Below, in pieces: positions 1-8,356 of a stretch of DNA of 64,000 bases. The notes below the pieces were generated by a model. That model worked only from the letters and a program-made list of their open reading frames with translations, ran no database searches and was not told the DNA's origin. The position numbers were made by a program, and so were the translations under genes. Origin of the DNA: Rhodopseudomonas faecalis (GTDB lineage: Bacteria > Pseudomonadota > Alphaproteobacteria > Rhizobiales > Xanthobacteraceae); the NCBI RefSeq assembly GCF_003217325.1, contig NZ_QJTI01000003.1, positions 234,498 through 298,497 on the forward strand. Reading direction: 5' to 3'. Every line of letters begins with the position of its first letter. Within the stretch, counting starts at the first letter, position 1.

Positions 1-1
1 G

Positions 2-1537
2 GGGTCGGGGGTGCGGGACCGCAACGGAAGCTCTACCTCGGGGCACCCCCACCCCAGCCCTCCCCGCAAGGGGGAGGGAGCGCGCCGTGCCTGGGGCGAT
101 GGCCATGACGACCAAGCGAGAGAAGCAGCGGGTGTGGTCGCAGAAGATCGCGCGGCCAAGCTCCGCAACGATCACACGCCGTCGCTGACCGAGGTGGTCA
201 CCACGCTGGCGACGCTCGGCAAAGCCGAGCTGCCGGCGCAGCTGATGCGCTGGCTCGATGAACTCGACGAGACCGGACGCTGGGCGCTCTTGAAGCTGGT
301 GACCGGCGCGCTGCGGATCGGCATTTCCGCGCGGCTCGCCAAAACCGCGGCGGCCGCGCTCGGCGACCAGGACCCGCATGACATCGAACTGGTCTGGCCC
401 GGGCTCACCCCGCCCTATCTCGAACTCTTCGCCTGGCTGGAAGGGCGCGGCGACAAGCCTGACAACAGCGATCCGGCGCCGTTCCGCCCGGTGATGCTGG
501 CCCATGCCATTGAGGACGCCGATTTCGCCGCGCTCGACGCTCGCGATTACATCGCCGAATGGAAATGGGACGGCATCCGCGTGCAGGCGGTCAGCGGCCA
601 GGACCCAGATGGCGCGATGGTGGCGCGGCTTTATTCGCGCAGCGGCGAAGATATCTCCAAGAGCTTTCCCGATTTGCTGCCCGCGCTGCGCAGGCCCGGC
701 GCGATCGACGGCGAACTCCTGATCGTGCGCGACGGCCGCGTGCAACCCTTCAACGTGTTGCAGCAACGGCTGAACCGCAAATCGGTGACGCCCAAATTGA
801 TCCAGGAGTTTCCGATCCATTTGCGCGCCTATGATCTGCTCGCCGATGGCGATCAGGATCTGCGCACGCTGCCCTTTGCGGCGCGGCGCGCGCGGCTGGA
901 AAGCTTTGTCGCGGCGCTCGATGATCCACAAATCGATCTGTCGGCCACCATCGATTTTGCCGATTGGCCAGCATTGACCGCGGCGCGGCACGATCCCGCC
1001 AGCGCCGGCGCCGGCCTTGATGCCGATGCCGTGGAAGGCGTGATGCTGAAACGCCGCGACGCGCTTTATCTGCCCGGCCGCCCCAAGGGCCAATGGTGGA
1101 AGTGGAAGCACGATCCTCATGTGATCGACGCGGTGCTGATGTATGCGCAGCGCGGCCACGGCAAGCGTTCGTCTTACTACTCCGACTACACATTCGGTCT
1201 GTGGACTTTGGTGGACGGCGCGGAGGTGCTGGTGCCGGTCGGCAAAGCCTATTTCGGCTTCACCGATGAGGAACTGCTGCAAATCGATCGCTTCGTCCGG
1301 CGCAACACCACCGAACGGTTCGGCCCGGTGCGCCATGTGGTGCATGAACCCGAGCACGGCCTGGTGCTGGAAGTGGCGTTTGAGGGGCTGCAGCGATCCT
1401 CGCGCCACAAATCCGGCGTGGCGATGCGCTTTCCACGCATCAGCCGACTGCGTTGGGACAAGCCGCCGCGCGATGCCGACCGGCTGGCGACGCTGGAACG
1501 GCTGCTGGACCGGCCGCGGCTCGTGCGTGATCGCTGA
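2..1537 (+). CDS. ATP-dependent DNA ligase of the cisplatin-damage-response type, 5' end outside the window
   Basis: Seals DNA nicks using ATP through a lysyl-AMP intermediate; this bacterial family is linked to DNA damage repair. The frame is open to the window edge, so the GTG at 11 is only the first start codon visible and the N-terminal domain (roughly 100 residues in relatives) lies upstream. The adenylation motif KWDGIR has its catalytic Lys codon at 563-565. Later motifs include EGVMLKRRD and WWKWK, followed by an OB-fold region. The first 55 or so visible residues do not resemble a ligase: they are the translation of a dispersed palindromic repeat (45-80) plus flanking sequence, before family sequence resumes near the SLTEVVTTL stretch at about 181. 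Family assignment is firm; the linker may be a functional insertion. Confidence 0.9.
   Translation, partial: GSGVRDRNGSSTSGHPHPSPPRKGEGARRAWGDGHDDQAREAAGVVAEDRAAKLRNDHTPSLTEVVTTLATLGKAELPAQLMRWLDELDETGRWALLKLVTGALRIGISARLAKTAAAALGDQDPHDIELVWPGLTPPYLELFAWLEGRGDKPDNSDPAPFRPVMLAHAIEDADFAALDARDYIAEWKWDGIRVQAVSGQDPDGAMVARLYSRSGEDISKSFPDLLPALRRPGAIDGELLIVRDGRVQPFNVLQQRLNRKSVTPKLIQEFPIHLRAYDLLADGDQDLRTLPFAARRARLESFVAALDDPQIDLSATIDFADWPALTAARHDPASAGAGLDADAVEGVMLKRRDALYLPGRPKGQWWKWKHDPHVIDAVLMYAQRGHGKRSSYYSDYTFGLWTLVDGAEVLVPVGKAYFGFTDEELLQIDRFVRRNTTERFGPVRHVVHEPEHGLVLEVAFEGLQRSSRHKSGVAMRFPRISRLRWDKPPRDADRLATLERLLDRPRLVRDR
45..80. repeat. Dispersed palindromic repeat (family A) inside the ligase reading frame
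   Basis: The core CCCTCCCCGC-AA-GGGGGAGGG, with a flanking CACCCCAGC segment, matches intergenic copies near 15123, 17453, 17527, 23769 and 63826. Here it is in frame and translated as PHPSPPRKGEG. Confidence 0.75.
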
Positions 1538-1637
1538 TCGCCGCGGCGTGCGGCCGCCATTGACGGCGGCGCGCTGGTTCCCCATCTGCAGCGCACTTGC
1601 TATGATGGCCGTGTGACTGCGCGCGTCAGGAGGACCC

Positions 1638-1937
1638 ATGCCCAACGATCCACGCGATCTGCCCGCCACCGATGACAGCCTGACGCGCTTTCTCGGCGGC
1701 TCGCCCGCGGCGGTGGCCGTCCGCCTGATGTTGATGTCGCTGCTGGTCGGCGTGGTGCTGGCGGCGATCGGCTTCGATCCCTGGAATATCGTGGCCAGCG
1801 TGCAGGCGTTGTTCATCCGGGTGTGGGAACTGGGCTTCGACGCCATCAACGGGCTGTGGCGCTACTTCCTGCTCGGCGCCGTGGTGGTGATCCCGATCTG
1901 GCTGCTGTCGCGGCTGTTCGGCGCGCCGCGCCGCTGA
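1638..1937 (+). CDS. Small inner-membrane protein, DUF6460 family
   Basis: A 99-residue protein with two predicted membrane spans, about residues 24-46 (hydrophobic AVRLMLMSLLVGVVL core) and 74-92 (YFLLGAVVVIPIWLL core). A short N-terminal tail contains the FLGGSPA motif. This pattern matches the rhizobial DUF6460 family as I remember it; its function is unknown. A strong Shine-Dalgarno AGGAGG lies just before the ATG (about 1627-1632), which fixes the start. It follows the ligase by 100 bp on the same strand, so co-transcription is possible. No enzymatic motif is visible. Confidence 0.75.
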   Translation: MPNDPRDLPATDDSLTRFLGGSPAAVAVRLMLMSLLVGVVLAAIGFDPWNIVASVQALFIRVWELGFDAINGLWRYFLLGAVVVIPIWLLSRLFGAPRR

Positions 1938-2209
1938 CGCAAGCCCGGCGCTGCCCGGCATCGACACCTCGGCGCGGCAACAACCGGCGCGTGCCGACAC
2001 CGGCACGATGATCGCGCGCCGCGCTGGCGCCGGCATGATCCGCCGATCGGCGGCGATGCATCCTGGCAACGCCGCTATGCAGCTTTGGCCCGTTCACTAT
2101 GTCGCAGCCCGCCGGCTGCAGGGCTGGCGCTATCCAGCTATGGTACGGCTGTCGTTTCCATCACACCCGGCGTAACAATGGTCCGGGAAGGCACAGCGTA
2201 TCGGATCAC

Positions 2210-2947
2210 ATGATGCAATTGCGATTTGTCGGCTGCGGTGACGCATTCGGCTCTGGCGGCCGTCTCAACACCTGCTTTCACGTCAGCGGCCAGCAGGCCA
2301 ATCTGCTGATCGATTGCGGTGCCACCTCGCTGCCGGCGCTGCAGCGCTACGGCATTTCACGCAACGACATCGACCTGATCCTGATCACGCATTTCCACGC
2401 CGACCATTTTGGCGGCGTGCCGTTCCTGCTGCTGGAAGCGCAATGCAGCCGGCGCAAGCGGCCGCTGGTGATCGCCGGCCCGCATGGCATCGACCTGCGG
2501 CTGACCCGGCTGATGGAAGCGATGTTCGAGAATTCCACGCTCAACAAGCAGCATTTCGAGCTGTCGGTGATCGGGCTCGATCCCGGCGTGCCGCATGTGT
2601 TCGGCGAGGTGACGGTGACGCCCTATCCGGTGGTGCATGGCGATTCCGGCGGGCCGTTCTATGCCTACCGGGTCGAGGCCGAGGGCCGCTCGATCGCCTA
2701 TAGCGGCGACACGCAATGGACCGATTCACTGATCGCGGCCGGGCGCGACGCCGACCTGTTCATTTCGGAAGCCTACACTTACGAGCGGGCGACCAAGAGC
2801 CATCTCAGCCTGAAGACGCTGGAAACGCATCTGCCGCAGATCAATCCGAAGCGGGTGGTGCTGACCCATATGAGCGACGAGATGCTGCACAAGCTGAATA
2901 CCATCAGCCATCTGGCCGCGCAGGACGGCATGATCATCGAACTATGA
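2210..2947 (+). CDS. Metallo-beta-lactamase-fold hydrolase (RNase Z/lactonase-like)
   Basis: About 245 residues from the ATG at 2210; a second ATG at 2213 is equally possible, and the upstream open frame from 2099 has no family-like sequence. The zinc-binding signature THFHADHFGG gives HxHxDH. The metal-bridging Asp is in YSGDTQW, and further His residues are in VVHGD and LTHMS near the C-terminus. The compact form without long insertions resembles RNase Z-like or lactonase-like MBL proteins, but substrate specificity cannot be read from the sequence. It is convergent with pyrD, and the gap carries a hairpin repeat that may terminate transcription. Confidence 0.85.
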   Translation: MMQLRFVGCGDAFGSGGRLNTCFHVSGQQANLLIDCGATSLPALQRYGISRNDIDLILITHFHADHFGGVPFLLLEAQCSRRKRPLVIAGPHGIDLRLTRLMEAMFENSTLNKQHFELSVIGLDPGVPHVFGEVTVTPYPVVHGDSGGPFYAYRVEAEGRSIAYSGDTQWTDSLIAAGRDADLFISEAYTYERATKSHLSLKTLETHLPQINPKRVVLTHMSDEMLHKLNTISHLAAQDGMIIEL

Positions 2948-2954
2948 GGCTTAC

Positions 2955-3052
2955 AGCTTTCGGTTCTGATGGAATCAGAACCGAAAGCTAATTTGATGAT
3001 CTGACGCGTTTTCTTGACGCGAACCGGTATCCACTTCGCTCGAAAACGCTAT
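2955..3052. repeat. Dispersed repeat family D with perfect 16-bp stem hairpin
   Basis: The inverted repeat at 2955-2970 and 2974-2989 is perfect, with loop GGA. It is followed by the conserved tail GACGCGTTTTCTTGACGC, then CCACTTCGCTCGAAAACGC. A second full copy is at 22671-22770 and the hairpin alone recurs at 49540-49570. It lies between the convergent MBL gene and pyrD and may also terminate transcription. Confidence 0.85.
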
Positions 3053-3075
3053 GCGCACGCCGCGCTGGCCGATGA

Positions 3076-4170
3076 TCAGACCGGCCACTCTTCCGCGGTG
3101 ATGGTCGGCGCGTCGGCGCCGACGATCTCCGACAGCTGCTCGCGCCCGGTGCGGCGCAGGGTCGAGGACAGATCGTTCTTGATGGCCTCGACCAGGCCGA
3201 GCCCCTTATAGACCAGCGCCGAATAGAGCTGGATCAGGCTGGCGCCGGCCCGGATCTTGGTCAGCGCCGCGCCGCCGCTATCGATGCCGCCCACCCCGAT
3301 CAGCGGAAACGCCCCTTCGGCGCGCACAAAGGTTTCCGCCACCATGCGGGTCGACAGCCGGAACAACGGCCGGCCGGACAGGCCGCCGGCTTCCTTGGCG
3401 CGCTGCTGTTCGCGTAGGCTGGCCGGCCGCGACAGCGTGGTGTTGGCGACGATCATGCCATCGACCCGGCGCGACCTCGCGATATGCACCACGTCATCAA
3501 GCTCACTCAGCGTCAGATCGGGCGCGATCTTGAGCAGCACCGGGGTGTCGCCGGCGCTGGCGCGCACCCGCTCGCGGGCGTCGATCACCTTGGCGAGCAG
3601 ATCATCGAGCGCCGCCGCCTGCTGCAGATTGCGCAGCCCCGGCGTGTTCGGCGACGACACGTTCACGGTGAAATAGCTCGCCACCGGCGCAAAGGCTTCG
3701 ATCAGCTGCACATAATCGGCGACGCGATCGACCGAATCCTTGTTGGCCCCGACATTGACGCCGACAATGCCGCCGCGATGATTGCGCGCCGCCAGCCGGC
3801 GCAGCACCACTTCGCTGCCGTCATTGTTAAAGCCCATGCGGTTGATCACCGCCTCGTCGCGCTCCAGCCGGAACAGCCGCGGCCGCGGGTTGCCGGGTTG
3901 CGGGCGTGGCGTCACGGTGCCGATCTCGACAAAACCGAAGCCGGCGCGCAGCAGCGCGTCGGGCGCCTCGGCATTCTTGTCGAAGCCCGCGGCAATGCCG
4001 ACCGGATTGGGGAAATTCAGGCCGAAGGCGCGCACCGCCAGATTGGCGTGCTCCGGCTTCGGGGTGGCCTGCGGCACCAGCCGCATGCCCTGGATCGCCA
4101 GCCGGTGGGCGTCTTCCGGATCAAGCCAGCGCAACAGCGGCAACGACAAAGCATCAAAGGCACGGATCAC
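3076..4170 (-). CDS. pyrD: Dihydroorotate dehydrogenase (quinone), class 2
   Basis: Oxidises dihydroorotate to orotate with FMN and quinone at the inner membrane, in pyrimidine biosynthesis. The protein is 364 residues, normal for class 2, with the N-terminal amphipathic extension (LPLLRWLDPEDAHRLAI). Visible signatures are FPNPVGIAAGFDKNAE, the catalytic-serine loop VNVSSPNTPGLRNLQ, IANTTLSRP-like segments (here VANTTLSRP) and the FMN-phosphate region IGVGGI. The ATG overlaps the stop of the upstream DUF952 gene (ATGA), so the two are translationally coupled. The identification is secure. Confidence 0.96.
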   Translation of the reverse strand: MIRAFDALSLPLLRWLDPEDAHRLAIQGMRLVPQATPKPEHANLAVRAFGLNFPNPVGIAAGFDKNAEAPDALLRAGFGFVEIGTVTPRPQPGNPRPRLFRLERDEAVINRMGFNNDGSEVVLRRLAARNHRGGIVGVNVGANKDSVDRVADYVQLIEAFAPVASYFTVNVSSPNTPGLRNLQQAAALDDLLAKVIDARERVRASAGDTPVLLKIAPDLTLSELDDVVHIARSRRVDGMIVANTTLSRPASLREQQRAKEAGGLSGRPLFRLSTRMVAETFVRAEGAFPLIGVGGIDSGGAALTKIRAGASLIQLYSALVYKGLGLVEAIKNDLSSTLRRTGREQLSEIVGADAPTITAEEWPV

Positions 4171-4511
4171 GGCTCAAGCTCCGGAATGAGATGCGAGCCA
4201 TCCGGGCGAACCGGCAATTCCAACACAGCCCGCACGGCGCCGATGTCGAGCGCGCCATACAGATGCGGAAACAGCTCATCATTGCGCGAGGGCTCCCAGC
4301 GCAGCGCGTCGCCGAGCGCGTCGGCATCGACCGCGATCAGGAACAGGCCGCTGCGCCCGGCAAAATGCCTGCTCAGCGTGCCGCTAACCTGCGCCGCGGT
4401 GGAGAAATGGATGAAACCGTCGCGGAGATCGTCAGCGCTGCCCGCAAAGGCGCCCTGCCGCTCGGCTTCGCGCCAGGCAGAAGCGTCGCAAATCTTGTAG
4501 ATGGTCCGCAC
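4167..4511 (-). CDS. DUF952 family protein
   Basis: Starting at GTG 4511 gives a 114-residue protein beginning VRTIYKICD, which fits the usual DUF952 length. The open frame continues upstream to 4673, but that part does not look like the family. Recognisable blocks are YKICDASAWREAERQGAF, DGFIHFSTAAQ, FLIAVD and ELFPHLYGALD. DUF952 resembles ADP-ribosyltransferase-like small domains, but no activity is established that I can name. It overlaps pyrD by four bases and is likely transcribed with it. Confidence 0.8.
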   Translation of the reverse strand: MRTIYKICDASAWREAERQGAFAGSADDLRDGFIHFSTAAQVSGTLSRHFAGRSGLFLIAVDADALGDALRWEPSRNDELFPHLYGALDIGAVRAVLELPVRPDGSHLIPELEP

Positions 4512-4865
4512 GGGTCGGCGATCCTGCCTGTTAGAGACGCCGGAACGGCTACGAGCATCCGTTGCAACGCCCTTGGTCTCAATGGTTTGCACGGCGTCGA
4601 CGGCGTCGGAAAGCCAATGCGAGGGGCGGCCGAACGGACTGCCGCGGGCGACGCCCAAGCCGCACACCCGCAATTGACACCCGCGCCGCTGGTCGGGACC
4701 GTCCCGGCAGGCCGCAACCGACCGTATCGGGCGCCTTGGTGCAGTTCAAGATCGCCATTCAGCGCAAGCGGTGGATTGCACAATGTTCCGAATTGAGGCA
4801 ATAATTCCTAGTTTCATATCGCTGATGCGGTTCCCGGTTGGACATCGCGGAACAGGACAAGCGCC

Positions 4866-5492
4866 ATGCTGACCCACGACCAGATCTGGACTGCGCTGGA
4901 TCGTCTCGCGGCACGCGCCGGGCTGTCACCGTCCGGTCTCGCCAAGCGGTCGGGCCTCGACCCCACCACCTTCAACAAATCCAAGCGCATCACCAATGAC
5001 GGCCGCGAACGCTGGCCTTCGACCGAATCGGTGGCGAAGGCGCTAGCCGCGACCAGCACCACCATCGACACCTTCGTCAGCCTGATTGGCGATGGCCAGC
5101 GCGCGGTGCAATCGGTGCCGCTGCTCGGCCTCGCGCAGGCTGGCTCCGGCGGCTTTTTCGACGATGGCGGCTTTCCGGTGGGCGAAGGCTGGGACGAGGT
5201 CGGGCTGCCGTCGATCAACGACGAGCACGCCTACGCGCTGGAGATTTCCGGCGATTCGATGCGGCCGGCCTACCGCGCCGGCGACATCATCGTGGTGTCG
5301 CCGGGCACGCCGATCCGCCGCGGTGACCGCGTGGTGGTCAAGACCCGCGAGGGCGAAGTGCTGGTCAAGGAATTGAAGCGGCGCACCTCCAAGGTGCTCG
5401 AATTGGCATCGCTCAATCCTGCCCATCCCGACCGCACCTTTGCGCCATCGGACATTGAGTGGATTGCCCGCATCGTGTGGGCCAGCCAATAG
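4866..5492 (+). CDS. XRE/S24 regulator (LexA/CI-like self-cleaving repressor), orphan
   Basis: A 208-residue DNA-binding regulator. The N-terminal 70 residues form a Cro/CI-type helix-turn-helix (SPSGLAKRSGLDPTTFNKSKR). The C-terminus is an S24 peptidase domain with nucleophile Ser131 in SGDSMRPAY and general-base Lys168 in VLVKEL. An Ala92-Gly93 pair lies 39 residues before the Ser, in the region where LexA and CI cleave, so autoproteolysis is plausible. It is not LexA itself: the helix-turn-helix and linker differ. No prophage genes are nearby, so it looks like a domesticated stress regulator. The neighbours are pyrimidine and carbonic anhydrase genes, which give no clue to its targets. Confidence 0.88.
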   Translation: MLTHDQIWTALDRLAARAGLSPSGLAKRSGLDPTTFNKSKRITNDGRERWPSTESVAKALAATSTTIDTFVSLIGDGQRAVQSVPLLGLAQAGSGGFFDDGGFPVGEGWDEVGLPSINDEHAYALEISGDSMRPAYRAGDIIVVSPGTPIRRGDRVVVKTREGEVLVKELKRRTSKVLELASLNPAHPDRTFAPSDIEWIARIVWASQ

Positions 5493-5581
5493 GCTGAGTC
5501 GTTGCCAACGCGGCCGGCGGCCGTCATCAGATCGCCGGTTCGCTCTGCTATTTTCAATCACCAACTTGAAGGAACCCATTG

Positions 5582-6340
5582 ATGGAACGACGTCATGCCT
5601 TGAAGGCCCTGGCGGGTCTTGCGCTGTGTCCGCTGTGCGCACCGGCCGGCTTTGCTGCCGAGCACACGCCGCATTGGAGCTACGAGGGCGAAGGCGCCCC
5701 GCAGCATTGGGGCGAGCTCGACGCCGCCAACAAGGTGTGCGCGATCGGCAGCCAGCAATCGCCGATCGACATCAACGGCGCCATCAGCGCCGACCTCGCC
5801 GCCATCGACCTGAAATGGGCCGACCGCGCCGCGACCATCGTCAACAATGGCCACACCATTCAGCTGAATTTCGCCGAAGGCAGCACGCTGACCCGCGGCG
5901 ACACCACCTACAAGCTGCTGCAGGTGCATTTCCACCGCCCGAGCGAACACCTGATCAATGGCAAGCCGTTCCCGATGGAAGCGCATTTCGTGCACCGCGC
6001 CGATAGCGGCGCGCTGGCCGTGCTTGGCGTGCTGATCGCCGGCGGCGGCAGCAACGAGGCATTTTCAAAGATCGTCGCCACCATGCCGGCCGAACACGGA
6101 CCGGCGGTGCCGGCCGATTCCAGCATCAATCCGAAGGCGCTGCTGCCGGCCAAGCTCGGCTATTATCGCTACCAGGGTTCGCTGACCACGCCGCCCTGCA
6201 CCGAGATCGTCGATTGGTTGCTGCTGACCGACTACATCACGGTGTCGACCGAGGACATTCTGGCCTTCGCCAAGCTGTATCCGATGAATGCCCGGCCGGT
6301 GCAAGGCGACAACCGCCGCTTCGTGCTGCGCTCGAGCTGA
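5582..6340 (+). CDS. Alpha-class carbonic anhydrase, exported
   Basis: Hydrates CO2 reversibly in the periplasm. From ATG 5582 (AAGGAA at 5569-5574 is the Shine-Dalgarno) the protein is 252 residues. The N-terminus has ERRHALKALAG followed by a hydrophobic stretch and FAAE, which looks like a Tat-type signal peptide. Zinc ligands of the alpha class are His116 and His118 in LLQVHFHRPSEH and His135 in EAHFVH. The SQQSPIDI block, the LTTPPCTE active-site loop and a likely disulfide (Cys53 with the Cys of PPCTE) are present. Length and motifs are complete. Confidence 0.95.
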   Translation: MERRHALKALAGLALCPLCAPAGFAAEHTPHWSYEGEGAPQHWGELDAANKVCAIGSQQSPIDINGAISADLAAIDLKWADRAATIVNNGHTIQLNFAEGSTLTRGDTTYKLLQVHFHRPSEHLINGKPFPMEAHFVHRADSGALAVLGVLIAGGGSNEAFSKIVATMPAEHGPAVPADSSINPKALLPAKLGYYRYQGSLTTPPCTEIVDWLLLTDYITVSTEDILAFAKLYPMNARPVQGDNRRFVLRSS

Positions 6341-6360
6341 TCGGGCGCACCTTGTCTTCG

Positions 6361-6462
6361 CGTCATGGCCGGGCTCGTCCAGGCTCGTCCCGGCCATCTA
6401 CGTCTTGGATCACGCACGGCGTTGAAGACGTGGTATCCGCGACACGCGCGGGCATGACGGGT
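6361..6462. repeat. Dispersed repeat family C (GTCATGGCCGGGCTCGTCC type)
   Basis: An imperfect inverted repeat. The left part is CGTCATGGCCGGGCTCGTCC, the right part ends GCGGGCATGACGG, and ACGTCTT/AAGACGT arms lie inside. A near-complete second copy is at 39706-39798 and partial copies at 54965 and 59887. It lies between the convergent carbonic anhydrase and TIGR02186 genes. Confidence 0.8.
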
Positions 6463-6483
6463 CACAATTGAGCGGCGCATCCC

Positions 6484-7275
6484 TCAGTCCTTGCGGAACA
6501 CCACCGAGGCGATCCAGCCGGTCATCAGCGCCATCAGCGCGGTGACCAGGCCGTAAGCGAGGCCATTGTTGCGCGCGGCGCTGGCAACGAACTGCTCAAA
6601 GCCGACCTTGACGATTTCGAAGCCGGTGGTGGTCTTGGTCAGCAGCGCGCCATCGGCAAAACACTGGATCTCGACCTCATAGGCGCCGATCGGCACCTCG
6701 GCCGGCAGCGGAATCCCGGTGCGGAACAAGGTCGGCGTCAGGAACGTCACCGCCGCGGCGTCCTGCCGGTACAGGCCCTGGCCCTCGCGCAGCCGCACAA
6801 AGGCCGAGCGGAACGCATCATCCGGCACCACGTCGCCATAGTCAGCGCCGACCCGCTGGGTCAGCAGGATGTTGTTCATGCCAAGCTGCTGACGGCGCTG
6901 GGTGTCGGCCGAGGCGATCGCTTCCAGCGGCCGATTGGCGAATACCGCGAGATAGGCCGGGACATTGATGAACTGCCGCGAGTCGGTGTTGACCCAGATG
7001 CCGAGCTTGCGCTCCTTGCGCCGCGTCACCATGTCGGCGCGCGGCCCGCGCACCGTGACCACGAGGTCATAGCCCGGCCGCACGGCCGCGCCGGCTTCCC
7101 GCTCGATCGAGCCGAACAGCACCAGCTCGCCGCCGGAATAATTGGTGGTCACGGTGATGCGGTTGTTGGAGATCGACACGATCAGCTGCTCGGCGCGCGC
7201 CGCACCGGCCAGCACCGCCACCAGCAGCAGCGCCGATAGCGAGCTCAGCAGGCGCAGGGCGACTTGGCGTGTCAT
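6484..7275 (-). CDS. TIGR02186 family envelope protein, partner of a TauE exporter
   Basis: A 263-residue protein of unknown biochemical role. A cleavable signal peptide covers about residues 1-28 (ALLLVAVLAGAARA). A soluble beta-rich domain follows, and a C-terminal membrane anchor (GLAYGLVTALMALMTGWIASVVF) sits just before the end, so most of it is periplasmic. Alphaproteobacterial TIGR02186 proteins are commonly encoded next to TauE/SafE exporters. Here its ATG overlaps the stop of the exporter gene by four bases, which supports a joint role in exporting a sulfur-containing or organic anion. The family name is from memory of sequence pattern and context. Confidence 0.78.
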   Translation of the reverse strand: MTRQVALRLLSSLSALLLVAVLAGAARAEQLIVSISNNRITVTTNYSGGELVLFGSIEREAGAAVRPGYDLVVTVRGPRADMVTRRKERKLGIWVNTDSRQFINVPAYLAVFANRPLEAIASADTQRRQQLGMNNILLTQRVGADYGDVVPDDAFRSAFVRLREGQGLYRQDAAAVTFLTPTLFRTGIPLPAEVPIGAYEVEIQCFADGALLTKTTTGFEIVKVGFEQFVASAARNNGLAYGLVTALMALMTGWIASVVFRKD

Positions 7276-8198
7276 CCGCTCACTCCGGTTTCGCGGACGG
7301 TGAACAGCTCGGCCGGACGGATGCCGAGTTCAATACCAAAGCGCACGCCGACCGCCAGGATCAACAGGCCAAGCAACAGCCGCAGCTGCTCGCTGCGGAT
7401 GCGCTGCCCGGCCCTGGCGCCGAACTGCGCGCCGGTGACGCCGCCGATCATCAGAATCAAGGCCAGCACCGCATCGACCAGATGGTTGGTGACGGCGTGC
7501 AGCACGGTGGCGATCAGCATGGTGAACAGCGTCAACACCATCGAGGTGCCGATCACCGTCGAGGTCGGCACCCGCAGCAGATAGATCAGGATCGGCACCA
7601 GGATGAAACCGCCGCCGACCCCCATCACCGCGCCGATGAACCCGATCAAGAGCCCGATCGCCACCACCGGGATCACCGACAGATAGATCTTGGAGCGCTT
7701 GAACCGGATCTTGAACGGCATCGCGTGGAGCCAGTTGCGGCTGCCGGTGCGTTTCACCATCGGCGGCTGGCCGCGATTGGCGCGCATGATGGCGCGCATC
7801 CCTTCCCACACCATCAGGCCGCCGACCGTGGTCAGCAGCGCCACATAGGACAGCGCGATCATCAGATCGAGCTGACCGATCGAACGCATCAGCGTGAAAA
7901 ACCACACCCCGAGCAAGGTGCCGAGCACGCCGCCGCATAACAGCACCAGCGCTAAGAGCGGATCGAGCGCTCTGCGCCGCCAGTAGGACAACGCACCGGA
8001 AAACGACGAGGCCGCCATGTGGCTGGTGACCGTGGCCACCGCAACGGCCGGGGAAATGCCGGTGAAGATCAAGAGCGGCGTCATCAGGAAACCGCCACCG
8101 ATGCCGAACATGCCCGAAATGAACCCGACCGCGGCGCCCATCGTCAGGATGAGCAGCACGTTGACCGGAAGGTCCGCGATCGGGAGATAAAGCTGCAC
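7272..8198 (-). CDS. TauE/SafE family anion exporter
   Basis: A multi-pass inner-membrane permease, about 308 residues from GTG 8198 (VQLYLPIADLPVNVLL...). The frame could also start at an ATG at 8258, adding 20 polar residues. The TauE/SafE hallmark glycine-rich hairpins occur twice, GFISGMFGIGGGFLMTPLL near the N-terminus and GFIGAVMGVGGGFILVP in the second half, consistent with the internal duplication of the family. Members move sulfite, sulfonates or other anions; the substrate here is unknown. It is the first gene of a two-gene operon with TIGR02186 (ATGA overlap). Confidence 0.9.
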   Translation of the reverse strand: MQLYLPIADLPVNVLLILTMGAAVGFISGMFGIGGGFLMTPLLIFTGISPAVAVATVTSHMAASSFSGALSYWRRRALDPLLALVLLCGGVLGTLLGVWFFTLMRSIGQLDLMIALSYVALLTTVGGLMVWEGMRAIMRANRGQPPMVKRTGSRNWLHAMPFKIRFKRSKIYLSVIPVVAIGLLIGFIGAVMGVGGGFILVPILIYLLRVPTSTVIGTSMVLTLFTMLIATVLHAVTNHLVDAVLALILMIGGVTGAQFGARAGQRIRSEQLRLLLGLLILAVGVRFGIELGIRPAELFTVRETGVSG

Positions 8199-8356
8199 GC
8201 GCGCCGCCGCTGCTCGTGGAAGGAACTGATCGCGTCGCACGCGATAAGCCGCAGGCATAGCCGAAATCGATGCACGCGCGATTAAAGAAAACGCGACCGG
8301 CGGAGTTTTTCAACTCCGCCGGGGTGTTGGACCGATCCGTTGGTGAACAAACGCGC

